26,633 nucleotides of DNA. It comes from an uncultured Prevotella sp. (GTDB taxonomy: Bacteria; Bacteroidota; Bacteroidia; Bacteroidales; Bacteroidaceae). The translations under genes and the position numbers were made by a program. Positions 15,658 through 23,056 of this stretch are shown here, piece by piece. The DNA is taken from assembly GCA_934229335.1 (NCBI GenBank), contig CAKQDQ010000023.1, forward strand, positions 1 to 26,633, written 5' to 3'. How positions within the stretch are numbered: position 1 is the first letter of the stretch; each line of letters opens with the position of its first letter. Under the pieces are notes generated by a model, which saw nothing but the letters and a program-made list of their open reading frames with translations, was not told where the DNA came from and searched no databases.

Positions 15658-15688
15658 CAAAGGTAGTGTTTTTTTCGTATTTACACAA
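15658..15688 (-). promoter_or_regulatory. Promoter of glnN
   Basis: Read on the minus strand, TTGTG (15688-15684), an 18-bp spacer and TACCTTTG (15665-15658) fit the Bacteroidetes consensus, with a slightly short spacer. It begins about 20 bp past the stop codon of the outer-membrane protein gene. Confidence 0.75.
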
Positions 15689-15708
15689 GTTTTTACACCT
15701 AATATATA

Positions 15709-16422
15709 TTATGGCGCAACGGTAAAACCTGCAACGAAGTATCCCTTCTTGGTGCTTGGGTTGCATGATGCCTCTGCGAATACTGGTATGCCCCAACTCT
15801 TTGTTACTTTTATCTCCTTTGTGGCACGCAGCGCAATGTTTGTCACTGCGAATTTATTGACATCAGAATAGAAATTTGTTCTGAATGGAACGGCACCTAC
15901 TGTCGCAGTCCAATCACAGTCAGCGAGCTTGAACGGTGCGCTCAACTGCATATAAGATGAATACTGCAGCTTGCCTGTCTCACCACGAGAGTCTGCACCT
16001 GCGAAGTTTGTATACCACTGGAAGGCTACTGGTCCGAAGTCATAGCCTACGTTAGCTTCCCATACATGGCTTGTATCATGGGCGCGATACTCAAAGTACT
16101 TGTTGTCTGCTCCATAATTAGAGAACCAATAGTCGGTGACACCTACATTGAATCCGCCTGTTGAATACGCCAACGTGAGGTCAAATTCCTTTGCGTCCTT
16201 AGTATTCAGGAAACCGTAACTACCCCATGCTGAGAGTGACAATCCCTTGTAAGACAGTGACGCTGACGGCTGGATAGCGGCATCACCGAGAGCCTGTCCA
16301 CGCCATACGTAGCGTGATACTACGTCGGCTGATACTGCACCTTCTACCTTGTCCTGTGCGTTAGCTGTTGCTACACTCATTGCACCCAGCAATGCGAGAG
16401 CTGTAATCTTTGCATTTTTCAT
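15709..16422 (-). CDS. TorF-like (Gcw_chp) outer-membrane protein
   Basis: The 237-residue protein has a signal peptide (MKNAKITALALLGAMSVATANAQ). The mature start VEGAVSADVVSRYVWRG followed by QPSASLSYKGLSLSAWGSYG matches the opening of the TorF/Gcw_chp putative porin family, and the rest alternates short strands with turns and ends in GYFVAGFTVAP. It probably forms a small barrel in the outer membrane. It is the last gene of a dapF-dapL run (28 bp after dapL) and lies before glnN, so a role in uptake of nitrogenous solutes is plausible but unproven. A sizing or structural role would fit equally well. Confidence 0.6.
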   Translation of the reverse strand: MKNAKITALALLGAMSVATANAQDKVEGAVSADVVSRYVWRGQALGDAAIQPSASLSYKGLSLSAWGSYGFLNTKDAKEFDLTLAYSTGGFNVGVTDYWFSNYGADNKYFEYRAHDTSHVWEANVGYDFGPVAFQWYTNFAGADSRGETGKLQYSSYMQLSAPFKLADCDWTATVGAVPFRTNFYSDVNKFAVTNIALRATKEIKVTKSWGIPVFAEASCNPSTKKGYFVAGFTVAP

Positions 16423-16450
16423 AAGCCTTTGTGTTTGTTGTTGTGGTTTC

Positions 16451-17686
16451 TTACTTCTTCATCCACTCTCTTATTCTTCTCATTGCCTCTTCACAATCTT
16501 CTCTCTCTCCGAAGGATGTGAATCTGACGTATCCCTCTCCTGATGGTCCAAAGCCTACACCTGGTGTGCATACTATGCTGGCTCCGTAGAGAAGCTGGTC
16601 AAAGAACTTCCATGACGTCATGCCTTTAGGGGTCTTTACCCACAGGTAAGGGGCGTTCTTGCCACCGAATACCTCAAAGCCCATTTTGGTAAGGGCTTCG
16701 TGCATCAGTGCGGCATTGTCCATATAGTAGTCTATCACTGCCTTTGTCTGTGCCTTACCCTCTGGGGTATATATTGCTTCTGCGGCACGTTGAGAGATGT
16801 AACTCGTTCCGTTGAACTTCGTGCTCTGTCTTCTGTCCCACAGATGGTTAAGCTCTATGCGCTGCGTACCGTCGAGTGTGGCTGCCGTGAGGTCCTTTGG
16901 TATTACGGTATATCCGCATCTTACGCCTGTGAAGCCTGCCGTCTTTGAGTATGAGTGGAACTCTATGGCGCATTTTCTTGCTCCCTTTATCTCATAAATA
17001 GAATGAGGTATGTTGTCTTCACGGATGAAAGCCTCGTATGCTGCATCGTAAAGTATGAGCGTATCGTTCTTCAACGCGTAGTTCACCCACTTGCGTAACT
17101 CTTCCTTTGTGAGTACTGTTCCGGTAGGGTTGTTTGGGTAACAGAGGTAAATCATGTCTACCCTGTGGTCTGGTATCTGCGGTACGAAGTTATTTTCTGC
17201 TGTGCATGGCATATAGCTAACGTTGCTCCATGAGCCGTTTTCGAACACTCCTGCACGTCCACACATTACGTTTGAGTCGATATACACGGGATATATAGGG
17301 TCGGTCATGCCTATAGAGTTATCCCAACGCACGATGTCTCCGATGTTGCCAGTATCTGATTTCGCTCCGTCGTTAACGAATATCTCGTTAGGGTCGAGGT
17401 GTATGCCACGCGTAAGGAAGTCGTTTTTGATGATAGCGTCACGCAAGAAGTCGTAGCCTCTCTCTGGACCGTAACCTCTAAAGGTGGCTTTGTTCGCCAT
17501 TTCATCAACCGCTTTGTGCATTGCCTCAATGACGGCAGGCACCAACGGACGTGTCACGTCGCCTATGCCAAGGCTTATTACCCTCTCCTTAGGGTGTGAA
17601 ACTTTGTACGCGTTTACCTTCTTTGCAATGTCAGCGAAGAGGTAATTGTTAGAAAGTTTCAGGTAATGTTCGTTTACTAATGCCAT
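16451..17686 (-). CDS. dapL: LL-diaminopimelate aminotransferase
   Basis: The 411-residue length is standard for DapL. This PLP enzyme moves an amino group from glutamate to tetrahydrodipicolinate to give LL-diaminopimelate in one step, replacing the dapD/dapC/dapE route. Class I/II aminotransferase motifs are seen: GYGPERGYDFLRDAI (71-85), CYPNNPTGT (182-190), YDAAYEAFI (213-221) and the PLP lysine Lys248 in SYSKTAGFTGVRCGY, plus a late arginine in GEGYVRFTSFG. It lies 61 bp after dapF, which acts on its product, so the pair covers two consecutive steps. MALVNEHYLKLSNNYLF is the usual DapL start. Confidence 0.96.
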   Translation of the reverse strand: MALVNEHYLKLSNNYLFADIAKKVNAYKVSHPKERVISLGIGDVTRPLVPAVIEAMHKAVDEMANKATFRGYGPERGYDFLRDAIIKNDFLTRGIHLDPNEIFVNDGAKSDTGNIGDIVRWDNSIGMTDPIYPVYIDSNVMCGRAGVFENGSWSNVSYMPCTAENNFVPQIPDHRVDMIYLCYPNNPTGTVLTKEELRKWVNYALKNDTLILYDAAYEAFIREDNIPHSIYEIKGARKCAIEFHSYSKTAGFTGVRCGYTVIPKDLTAATLDGTQRIELNHLWDRRQSTKFNGTSYISQRAAEAIYTPEGKAQTKAVIDYYMDNAALMHEALTKMGFEVFGGKNAPYLWVKTPKGMTSWKFFDQLLYGASIVCTPGVGFGPSGEGYVRFTSFGEREDCEEAMRRIREWMKK

Positions 17687-17747
17687 TGTCTCTAATCTTT
17701 TTATTGTTGTAAGTTTGCTTTTTGTAATGCTTTCGCGGTGCTTACGC

Positions 17748-18608
17748 TTATTCGGGCAACTCTATTTCGCCCTCAAACGATATGGCGGCAGGTCCTGTCA
17801 TCATCAGGTGAGCATCGGCTCCGCCCCACTCTATCGTCAGTGTTCCGCCGTCCATGCGTATGTTTGTCTTCGCTCCGCTTCTCCCTGTGAGTTGCGCTGC
17901 CACTGCTGTGGCGCAAGCTCCTGTGCCGCATGCCAGCGTTATTCCGCTGCCTCTCTCCCACACTCTCATTCTTATTGTTCCGTCACTGAGCATTTGGGCG
18001 AACTCGATGTTGCAACGTTGTGGAAACACCTCATGACGTTCAAGTACCTTTCCGTATCGCTCTACGTCGAATTTTTCTACGTCTTCGTCAATGAATATTA
18101 CGAAGTGTGGATTGCCCATTGATACGAATGTTCCTTGAAAGGTTCTGTCGAGTGCCATCAACTCATAGTTTGTAGCTTGTCCTCCCTTTACTCCGAACTG
18201 TGCAGGCTGTCTTAGTTGCGGTGCTCCCATATCCACTGTCACTGTCTCTACCTCGTTGTTCTCATTGAGATGAAGGTTTAGTACCTTTATGCCCGACAGT
18301 GTCTGAAGTCGTATAGGATTCTTGTCGGTGAGATGCTTATCGTGCAAGTATTTTGCTACGCATCGTGTACCGTTGCCGCACATCATTGCTTCTGAGCCGT
18401 CGTTGTTGAATATTCTCATTGAGAAGTCAGCCCCTGGCTCTGTTGCCTTGCCTATCATTATCAAACCATCAGAACCTACTCCAAAGTGATATTTACTCCA
18501 CTCTATTGAAGCTTTGGCTGGGTCGGGTATATTATATAATAATGTATTAACATATATATAATCGTTTCCCGCGCCGTGCATCTTTGTAAATTTAACGGTT
18601 TGTTTCAT
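17748..18608 (-). CDS. dapF: Diaminopimelate epimerase
   Basis: The 286-residue protein converts LL- to meso-diaminopimelate, the precursor of lysine and of peptidoglycan cross-links. The two catalytic cysteines are present in their conserved blocks: Cys77 in MMCGNGTRC and Cys227 in [11 protein letters not shown]. The opening [16 protein letters not shown] and GSDGLI are typical. It is the first gene of the leftward dapF-dapL-porin run, with a consensus promoter at 18741-18771 and a leader of about 125 nt that can fold. The gene order places its substrate-supplying enzyme directly after it. Confidence 0.97.
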   Translation of the reverse strand: MKQTVKFTKMHGAGNDYIYVNTLLYNIPDPAKASIEWSKYHFGVGSDGLIMIGKATEPGADFSMRIFNNDGSEAMMCGNGTRCVAKYLHDKHLTDKNPIRLQTLSGIKVLNLHLNENNEVETVTVDMGAPQLRQPAQFGVKGGQATNYELMALDRTFQGTFVSMGNPHFVIFIDEDVEKFDVERYGKVLERHEVFPQRCNIEFAQMLSDGTIRMRVWERGSGITLACGTGACATAVAAQLTGRSGAKTNIRMDGGTLTIEWGGADAHLMMTGPAAISFEGEIELPE

Positions 18609-18632
18609 AGTTCTTTTGTTGTTGTGGTCATT

Positions 18633-18700
18633 GGTTGTTGGTCGTCGGCCTATACTATATATATAATATCAGCATGACCTCAAACCTACAACCTACAACC
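18633..18700 (-). promoter_or_regulatory. Inverted repeat in the dapF leader
   Basis: On the minus strand GGTTGTAGGTTGTAGG (18700-18685) can pair with CCGACGACCAACAACC (18648-18633) at 14 of 16 positions. One pair is a G-U that forms only in the minus-strand RNA. The loop is AT-rich (ATATTATATATATAGTAT). It ends about 25 nt before the dapF start. Confidence 0.4.
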
Positions 18701-18740
18701 TTCTTACCATTCGTGTTTGTGTCATTTTCTATTTCTGATG

Positions 18741-18771
18741 CAAAATTACTACTTTTTGTCGAAAGAACAAT
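18741..18771 (-). promoter_or_regulatory. Promoter of dapF-dapL-porin
   Basis: On the minus strand ATTG (18771-18768), a 19-bp spacer and TAATTTTG (18748-18741) fit the Bacteroidetes consensus. It is divergent from the P-II promoter; the -33 boxes are about 155 bp apart in the 453-bp shared region. The stretch between them (18772-18925) is AT-rich and shows no clear operator to me. Confidence 0.75.
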
Positions 18772-18925
18772 ACTTTTTGTATCATTATCACACAAAAATA
18801 TCAATAAAATATCAATTTGTTACTTTTTAACGCTTTTTCCTTTACATTATATAAGTTACACAACCGTTAGGAGTTGCAATTTATAACACGTCGCATTTTT
18901 TATATGCCATAATGCTACTTTTATT

Positions 18926-18956
18926 ATTGTTTTATTGACATTTTGTTGTAATTTTG
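18926..18956 (+). promoter_or_regulatory. Promoter of the P-II/amtB/asnB run
   Basis: ATTG (18926-18929), a 19-bp spacer and TAATTTTG (18949-18956) match the Bacteroidetes consensus. Transcription would begin near 18963, giving a leader of about 100 nt. Confidence 0.75.
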
Positions 18957-18973
18957 CACCAGAATCAAAACAA

Positions 18974-19006
18974 AACGTTAGCTTTAGCGTCATAAAGCGT
19001 AAAGTT
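18974..19006 (+). promoter_or_regulatory. Short hairpin in the P-II leader
   Basis: AACGTTAGCTTTA (18974-18986) pairs imperfectly with TAAAGCGTAAAGTT (18993-19006) around the loop GCGTCA. It lies early in the predicted leader; there is no T-tract. Function unknown. Confidence 0.35.
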
Positions 19007-19061
19007 ATAAGTCAAAACACAACACAAACACATATAATAAATAAAAGAAAGGGTATTAAGT

Positions 19062-19409
19062 ATGAAAAAGATTGAGGCTATCATCCGCAAGACTAAGTTC
19101 GAGGATGTAAAAGAGGCTCTGCTTAGTTCCGACATCGATTGGTTTGAGTATCACGATGTTCATGGCATCGGTCAGAGCCGTCAGGAGCGCATTTATCGTG
19201 GTGTTCAGTATTCTACTGATGTTATTGAGCGTGTGGCTATCACCATCATCTGCCGCGAGATGTTCGTGGAGCCTACTATTAAGGTTATAATGGACGTGGC
19301 GCACACGGGTAAGGTGGGCGACGGTCGTATATTCCTTAGCGACGTCATTGACTGTTACTCTATTAGAACCGGAGAACACGGCGACACGGTTTTGGCTGAT
19401 AAGAAGTAG
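19062..19409 (+). CDS. P-II nitrogen regulatory protein (GlnK/GlnB family)
   Basis: The 115-residue protein aligns end to end with P-II trimeric signal proteins, which bind ATP/ADP and 2-oxoglutarate and gate AmtB or tune glutamine synthetase. The B-loop TGKVGDGRIF (about 82-91) and C-loop IRTGE are intact. The T-loop reads GIGQSRQERIYRGVQY and is one residue shorter than in E. coli; Tyr50 matches the uridylylated Tyr51, Gln38 may stand in for the 2-oxoglutarate/Mg ligand Gln39, and the position of Lys58 is Arg57. Its place right before amtB suggests a GlnK role. It starts a three-gene rightward run with its own promoter. Altered ligand binding is possible but only inferred. Confidence 0.93.
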   Translation: MKKIEAIIRKTKFEDVKEALLSSDIDWFEYHDVHGIGQSRQERIYRGVQYSTDVIERVAITIICREMFVEPTIKVIMDVAHTGKVGDGRIFLSDVIDCYSIRTGEHGDTVLADKK

Positions 19410-19410
19410 A

Positions 19411-19505
19411 GTCGTTGTTTAGTTCTTTAGTCTTTTGTTGTTTTGTTATGTGAGATATCATGATATTTACTATCACATAATAAACATGACGAACTACTAA
19501 ACGAC
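19411..19505 (+). promoter_or_regulatory. Extended inverted repeat between the P-II gene and amtB
   Basis: Starting two bases after the P-II stop codon, GTCGTTGTTTAGTTCTTTAG (from 19411) faces GACGAACTACTAAACGAC (19488-19505). Inside are TTATGTGA / TCACATAA (19446-19453, 19473-19480) and ATATC-AT-GATAT. It occupies most of the 141-bp gap and lacks a T-tract, so it may be a processing or stability element setting the ratio of P-II to AmtB. Pairing of the outer arms is imperfect. Confidence 0.45.
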
Positions 19506-19550
19506 CTAACGGCAAATTTACAAACACAACAACTTAACACAAACACAACT

Positions 19551-20801
19551 ATGATAGATACATTATTCGCCACTCCTCTCGCTGCTGTTGTAGAGGAAGC
19601 CAAAGACTATGTTAACGGTCTTGATACGCTTTGGGTATTGCTCGGTGCGATGCTCGTGTTCTGGATGCAGCCTGGTTTCGCACTCGTTGAAGCTGGTTTG
19701 ACACGTTCTAAGAATACTGCCAACATACTCATGAAGAACTTTGTAGACTTCATGATGGGCACGGTGCTCTTCTGGATTCTCGGTTTCTCTATCATGTATG
19801 GTGAGGGCAACGACTTCATTGGTTGGGACGGTTTCTTCTTTATCGGTTCTGACAGTAACGTTCCTGCTGAGTGTACGTTTATCTTCCAGACCGTCTTCTG
19901 TGCTACTACAGCCACAATCGTTTCTGGTGCCATGGCAGAGCGTACTAAGTTCTCTATGTATGTAGTATACTCTATGCTCATCTCTGCCTTCATCTACCCT
20001 ATCGAAGGTCACTGGTCATGGGGTGGTGGCTGGCTCTCTGAAATGGGATTCCATGATTTCGCTGGTTCTACCGTTGTTCACCTCTGCGGTGGTGTGCTCG
20101 CCCTCGCTGGTGCTATAGTACTTGGTCCACGTATCGGTAAGTATACTAAGGACGGCAAGAGCCGCGCTATTCCTGGTCATAACCTTACTCTCTGCGCCCT
20201 CGGCGTATTCTGCCTGTGGGTAGGTTGGTTCGGTTTCAACCCATGTTCTACTGTTGCCGCTACTGGTTACGCTAACGCTGTAAGCATGTCTCACGTCTTC
20301 GTTACCACCAACATGGCAGCCGCTACAGGTGCCATAGCAGCGATGTTCTATACTTGGATTATTGATGGTAAGCCATCACTCTCTATGCTCTGCAACGGTG
20401 TGCTCGCTGGTCTCGTTGGTATTACCGCTGGTTGCGACACTGTAAGCATTGGTTCTGCAGCTATCATCGGTGCCATTACAAGTATCTGCATGTGCTTCTC
20501 TGTATCATTCATTGATAAGGTCTGCAAGATTGACGATCCTGTTGGTGCCGTTTCTGTTCACGGTGTAGGTGGTTTCGTAGGTACTATCCTCACTGGTGTA
20601 TTCAGCGATGCTGCTATCGACGGTTCTGAGGTTAGCTTCACCACACAGTTGATTGGTGCTGTAGCTGTTACCGTATTCGCCTTCGCTGCTGGTATGATTC
20701 TCTTCAATGTCATTAAGTACACTCACGGACTGCGTTGCGACCGCGTTATTGAGGAGGAAGGTCTCGATGTTTACGAGCATGGTGAGGCTTGTTACAACTA
20801 A
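19551..20801 (+). CDS. amtB: Ammonium transporter
   Basis: The 416-residue protein is an Amt/Mep/Rh channel with about 11 membrane segments. The conserved pore residues are present: Asp169 in HDFAGSTVVH, the twin histidines His177 and His337 (VSVHGVGG), and the WFGFN block (226-230). There is no cleavable signal; the N terminus goes straight into the first helix, VLLGAMLVFWMQPGFALVEAG. It moves ammonium into the cytoplasm as a trimer. The P-II gene just upstream encodes its likely cytoplasmic plug, and asnB downstream uses amide nitrogen. The C-terminal tail after ILFNVIKYTHGLRC is acidic and short, ending in EHGEACYN. Confidence 0.97.
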   Translation: MIDTLFATPLAAVVEEAKDYVNGLDTLWVLLGAMLVFWMQPGFALVEAGLTRSKNTANILMKNFVDFMMGTVLFWILGFSIMYGEGNDFIGWDGFFFIGSDSNVPAECTFIFQTVFCATTATIVSGAMAERTKFSMYVVYSMLISAFIYPIEGHWSWGGGWLSEMGFHDFAGSTVVHLCGGVLALAGAIVLGPRIGKYTKDGKSRAIPGHNLTLCALGVFCLWVGWFGFNPCSTVAATGYANAVSMSHVFVTTNMAAATGAIAAMFYTWIIDGKPSLSMLCNGVLAGLVGITAGCDTVSIGSAAIIGAITSICMCFSVSFIDKVCKIDDPVGAVSVHGVGGFVGTILTGVFSDAAIDGSEVSFTTQLIGAVAVTVFAFAAGMILFNVIKYTHGLRCDRVIEEEGLDVYEHGEACYN

Positions 20802-20823
20802 TACCCACAATAACAGAAGCATA

Positions 20824-20889
20824 GTGATTAGCTTGTAAAAACATAGTGATTACACCGTGAAAAGGTGCTGATTACATTGTAAAAGCATA
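20824..20889. repeat. Degenerate 22-bp tandem repeats after amtB
   Basis: Three units of 21-23 bp (20824-20845, 20846-20868, 20869-20889) share TGATTA, TG(T/A)AAAA and CATA, with a partial fourth unit (GCTATTAC) behind. The sequence is unrelated to the GC-rich 22-bp arrays at 2241 and 5106 but has the same period. Confidence 0.6.
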
Positions 20890-20915
20890 GCTATTACTAA
20901 CAGGGTATAATGCAC

Positions 20916-20951
20916 ATGCAGTCGGGGCAAAGTAAAGTGCTCCGACTGCAT
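20916..20951 (+). promoter_or_regulatory. Strong stem-loop upstream of asnB
   Basis: ATGCAGTCGGGGCA (20916-20929) pairs with TGCTCCGACTGCAT (20938-20951) over 14 bp with one G-U, around the loop AAGTAAAG. The G-U forms in the plus-strand transcript. It is followed by ATGTAAAATAATAG, not a T-tract, so it is more likely an mRNA processing/stability or attenuation-type element than a plain terminator. It ends 64 bp before the asnB start, and no TAnnTTTG promoter was found in this 214-bp gap. Confidence 0.6.
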
Positions 20952-21015
20952 ATGTAAAATAATAGAAAAAATATAGCAAACTTAAACGATAACCTATTAA
21001 AAAAGAAAAACTACT

Positions 21016-22737
21016 ATGTGTGGAATTGCATGTATTTTCAACATTCAGCAACAGACTGCTGAACTTAGAAAGAAAGCGCTGAAGATGAGTCAGAAGATAC
21101 GTCACCGCGGTCCTGACTGGAGCGGAATATACGTTGGCGGATCTGCTATCCTCGCTCACGAACGTCTCAGCATCGTTGACCCACAATCAGGACAGCAGCC
21201 TCTCTATGCTCCTGACCGCAAACAGGTGTTGGCTGTCAACGGTGAGATATACAACCACCGTGACATTCGTGCGGAATATGCCGACCGTTACCAGTTCCAG
21301 ACAGGCTCTGACTGTGAGGTATTCCTCGCCCTCTACCGCGAATGGAAGAAGACTGGCAGCGACGATCCATCATGGATATTTGAGAAAGCAAGCGGTATCT
21401 TCGCCTTCGCCATATACGACGAAGAGGCTGACGAGTTCCTTATCGGTCGCGACCCTATAGGTGTTATTCCACTATATATAGGTCATGACAAAGACGGCAA
21501 AGTGTACGTTGCCTCTGAGCTGAAGGCTCTTGAGGGCTTCTGCGACGAATATGAGCCTTTCTTGCCGGGTCATTACTATTGGTCTCGACATGCGAAGATG
21601 GAGAGATGGTACACTCGCGAATGGATGGACAAGATGCCTGGAGAGTGCTCTTCACCTATCTCTGAGATAGCACATCTATCATACGAGGACAGCGTGAAGG
21701 CTGTTCACGACTCTCTGGAGGATGCCGTTAAGCGTCAGTTGATGAGCGACGTGCCTTACGGTGTACTACTCTCTGGCGGTCTTGACTCAAGTGTTACCTC
21801 TGCCATTGCCAAGAAATATGCAGCAAAGCGTATTGAGACTGATGGCACGGAGAAGGCTTGGTGGCCACGTCTGCACTCTTTCGCTGTTGGTCTGAAGGGT
21901 GCGCCCGACCTTGCTAAGGCTAAGGAGGTGGCTGACTACATCGGTACCGTACACCACGAGATTAACTATACCATTCAGGAGGGACTGGACGCCATACGCG
22001 ATGTCATCTACTTCATTGAGACTTACGACGTAACTACTGTCCGTGCCTCAACGCCTATGTACCTTCTCGCACGTGTAATAAAGTCTATGGGCATCAAGAT
22101 GGTGCTCTCTGGCGAAGGTGCCGACGAGGTGTTCGGTGGATACCTCTACTTCCATAAGGCTCCTGACGCTAAGGAGTTTCATGAGGAGACGGTGCGCAAA
22201 CTGAGCAAACTGCACCAGTACGACTGTCTGCGCGCTAACAAGTCGCTCAGCGCATGGGGCGTAGAAGGACGTGTACCGTTCCTCGACAAGGAGTTCCTCG
22301 ACGTGGCAATGTCGCTCAACCCAGAATATAAGATGTGTCCTGGCTCTGTGATGGAGAAGAAGTTGGTGCGTGAAGCCTTTGCAGATATGCTGCCAGAGAG
22401 CGTAGCATGGCGACAGAAGGAGCAGTTCTCTGACGGTGTCGGATATTCATGGATTGACACTCTGAAAGAGATTACATCCAAGGCTGTTACCGACGAGCAG
22501 ATGGCTCATGCCGCAGAGCGTTTCCCTATCAACACACCGCTGTGTAAGGAGGAATACTATTACCGCAGCATCTTTGAGGAACACTTCCCAAGCGACAGCG
22601 CAGCGCGTGCCGTACCTCACGAGGCAAGTGTGGCATGTTCTACCGCCAAGGCTCTGGAATGGGACGAGGCGTGGAAGAACATGAACGACCCTTCTGGTCG
22701 TGCCGTTGCTGGAGTGCACGAACAAGCCTACAAATAA
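21016..22737 (+). CDS. asnB: Asparagine synthetase B, glutamine-hydrolysing
   Basis: The 573-residue protein starts MCGIACIF, with Cys2 as the N-terminal nucleophile of the class II glutamine amidotransferase domain (RHRGPDWSG at 29-37, NGEIYNH at 75-81, TGSDCE at 96-101). The C-terminal synthetase domain has the PP-loop SGGLDSS (253-259) and SGEGADEVFGGY. It forms asparagine from aspartate, ATP and glutamine. Length is near the 554 of E. coli AsnB, and the tail DPSGRAVAGVHEQAYK is typical. It closes the P-II-amtB-asnB run and links to glnN, which supplies glutamine. A MITE-like element sits between its stop codon and its terminator. Confidence 0.97.
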   Translation: MCGIACIFNIQQQTAELRKKALKMSQKIRHRGPDWSGIYVGGSAILAHERLSIVDPQSGQQPLYAPDRKQVLAVNGEIYNHRDIRAEYADRYQFQTGSDCEVFLALYREWKKTGSDDPSWIFEKASGIFAFAIYDEEADEFLIGRDPIGVIPLYIGHDKDGKVYVASELKALEGFCDEYEPFLPGHYYWSRHAKMERWYTREWMDKMPGECSSPISEIAHLSYEDSVKAVHDSLEDAVKRQLMSDVPYGVLLSGGLDSSVTSAIAKKYAAKRIETDGTEKAWWPRLHSFAVGLKGAPDLAKAKEVADYIGTVHHEINYTIQEGLDAIRDVIYFIETYDVTTVRASTPMYLLARVIKSMGIKMVLSGEGADEVFGGYLYFHKAPDAKEFHEETVRKLSKLHQYDCLRANKSLSAWGVEGRVPFLDKEFLDVAMSLNPEYKMCPGSVMEKKLVREAFADMLPESVAWRQKEQFSDGVGYSWIDTLKEITSKAVTDEQMAHAAERFPINTPLCKEEYYYRSIFEEHFPSDSAARAVPHEASVACSTAKALEWDEAWKNMNDPSGRAVAGVHEQAYK

Positions 22738-22760
22738 CCTTAATAATACATAACATTTAT

Positions 22761-22953
22761 GGGTGGTTCTATAAATTAGCTTTGTTATATTTCGAGGCTA
22801 TTTTCGAGGTCAAAGTGTAAGTGAGCGAAGAAGTTATGCTATGCATAACGACTGAGAAAACTTACGCTTTGAACCGAAAAGAGACCGAAAGATAACAAAA
22901 CGTTATCTTAATACTGAAGTTTTATCTTACGGTGGTAATTTATAGAACCACCC
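22761..22953. mobile_element. 193-bp palindromic MITE-like element with 4-bp direct repeats
   Basis: The ends are perfect 18-bp inverted repeats: GGGTGGTTCTATAAATTA (22761-22778) and its complement (22936-22953). TTAT directly flanks both sides (22757-22760 and 22954-22957) as a direct repeat, as expected of a target-site duplication. The interior is itself a palindrome centred at 22841 on GTTATGC-TAT-GCATAAC, with nested arms CAAAGTGTAAGT (22811-22822) and ACTTACGCTTTG (22860-22871). The right arm carries about 32 extra bases (about 22902-22935), which explains why the hairpin centre is off the element centre by 16 bp. No transposase frame is present, so any movement would need help in trans. 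It lies in the asnB 3' region, before the terminator. Confidence 0.82.
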
Positions 22954-22980
22954 TTATATTAAAGTTTATATTAGTTCCAT

Positions 22981-23016
22981 GTCCTGACCACTTGCCATTG
23001 TGGTCAGGACTTTTTT
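22981..23016 (+). terminator. Terminator of the P-II/amtB/asnB run
   Basis: GTCCTGACCAC (22981-22991) pairs perfectly with GTGGTCAGGAC (23000-23010) around TTGCCATT, followed by TTTTTTG. It lies 243 bp past the asnB stop, on the far side of the MITE-like element, which probably pushed it away. Confidence 0.92.
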
Positions 23017-23056
23017 GTTTCTTCCCACATTTCAATGTGTTATATGCCCTTAAAAA

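Noticed and set aside
20916..20951. Plain rho-independent terminator after amtB
   Set aside because: The stem is strong but no T-tract follows, and asnB has no visible promoter, so full termination here would silence it.
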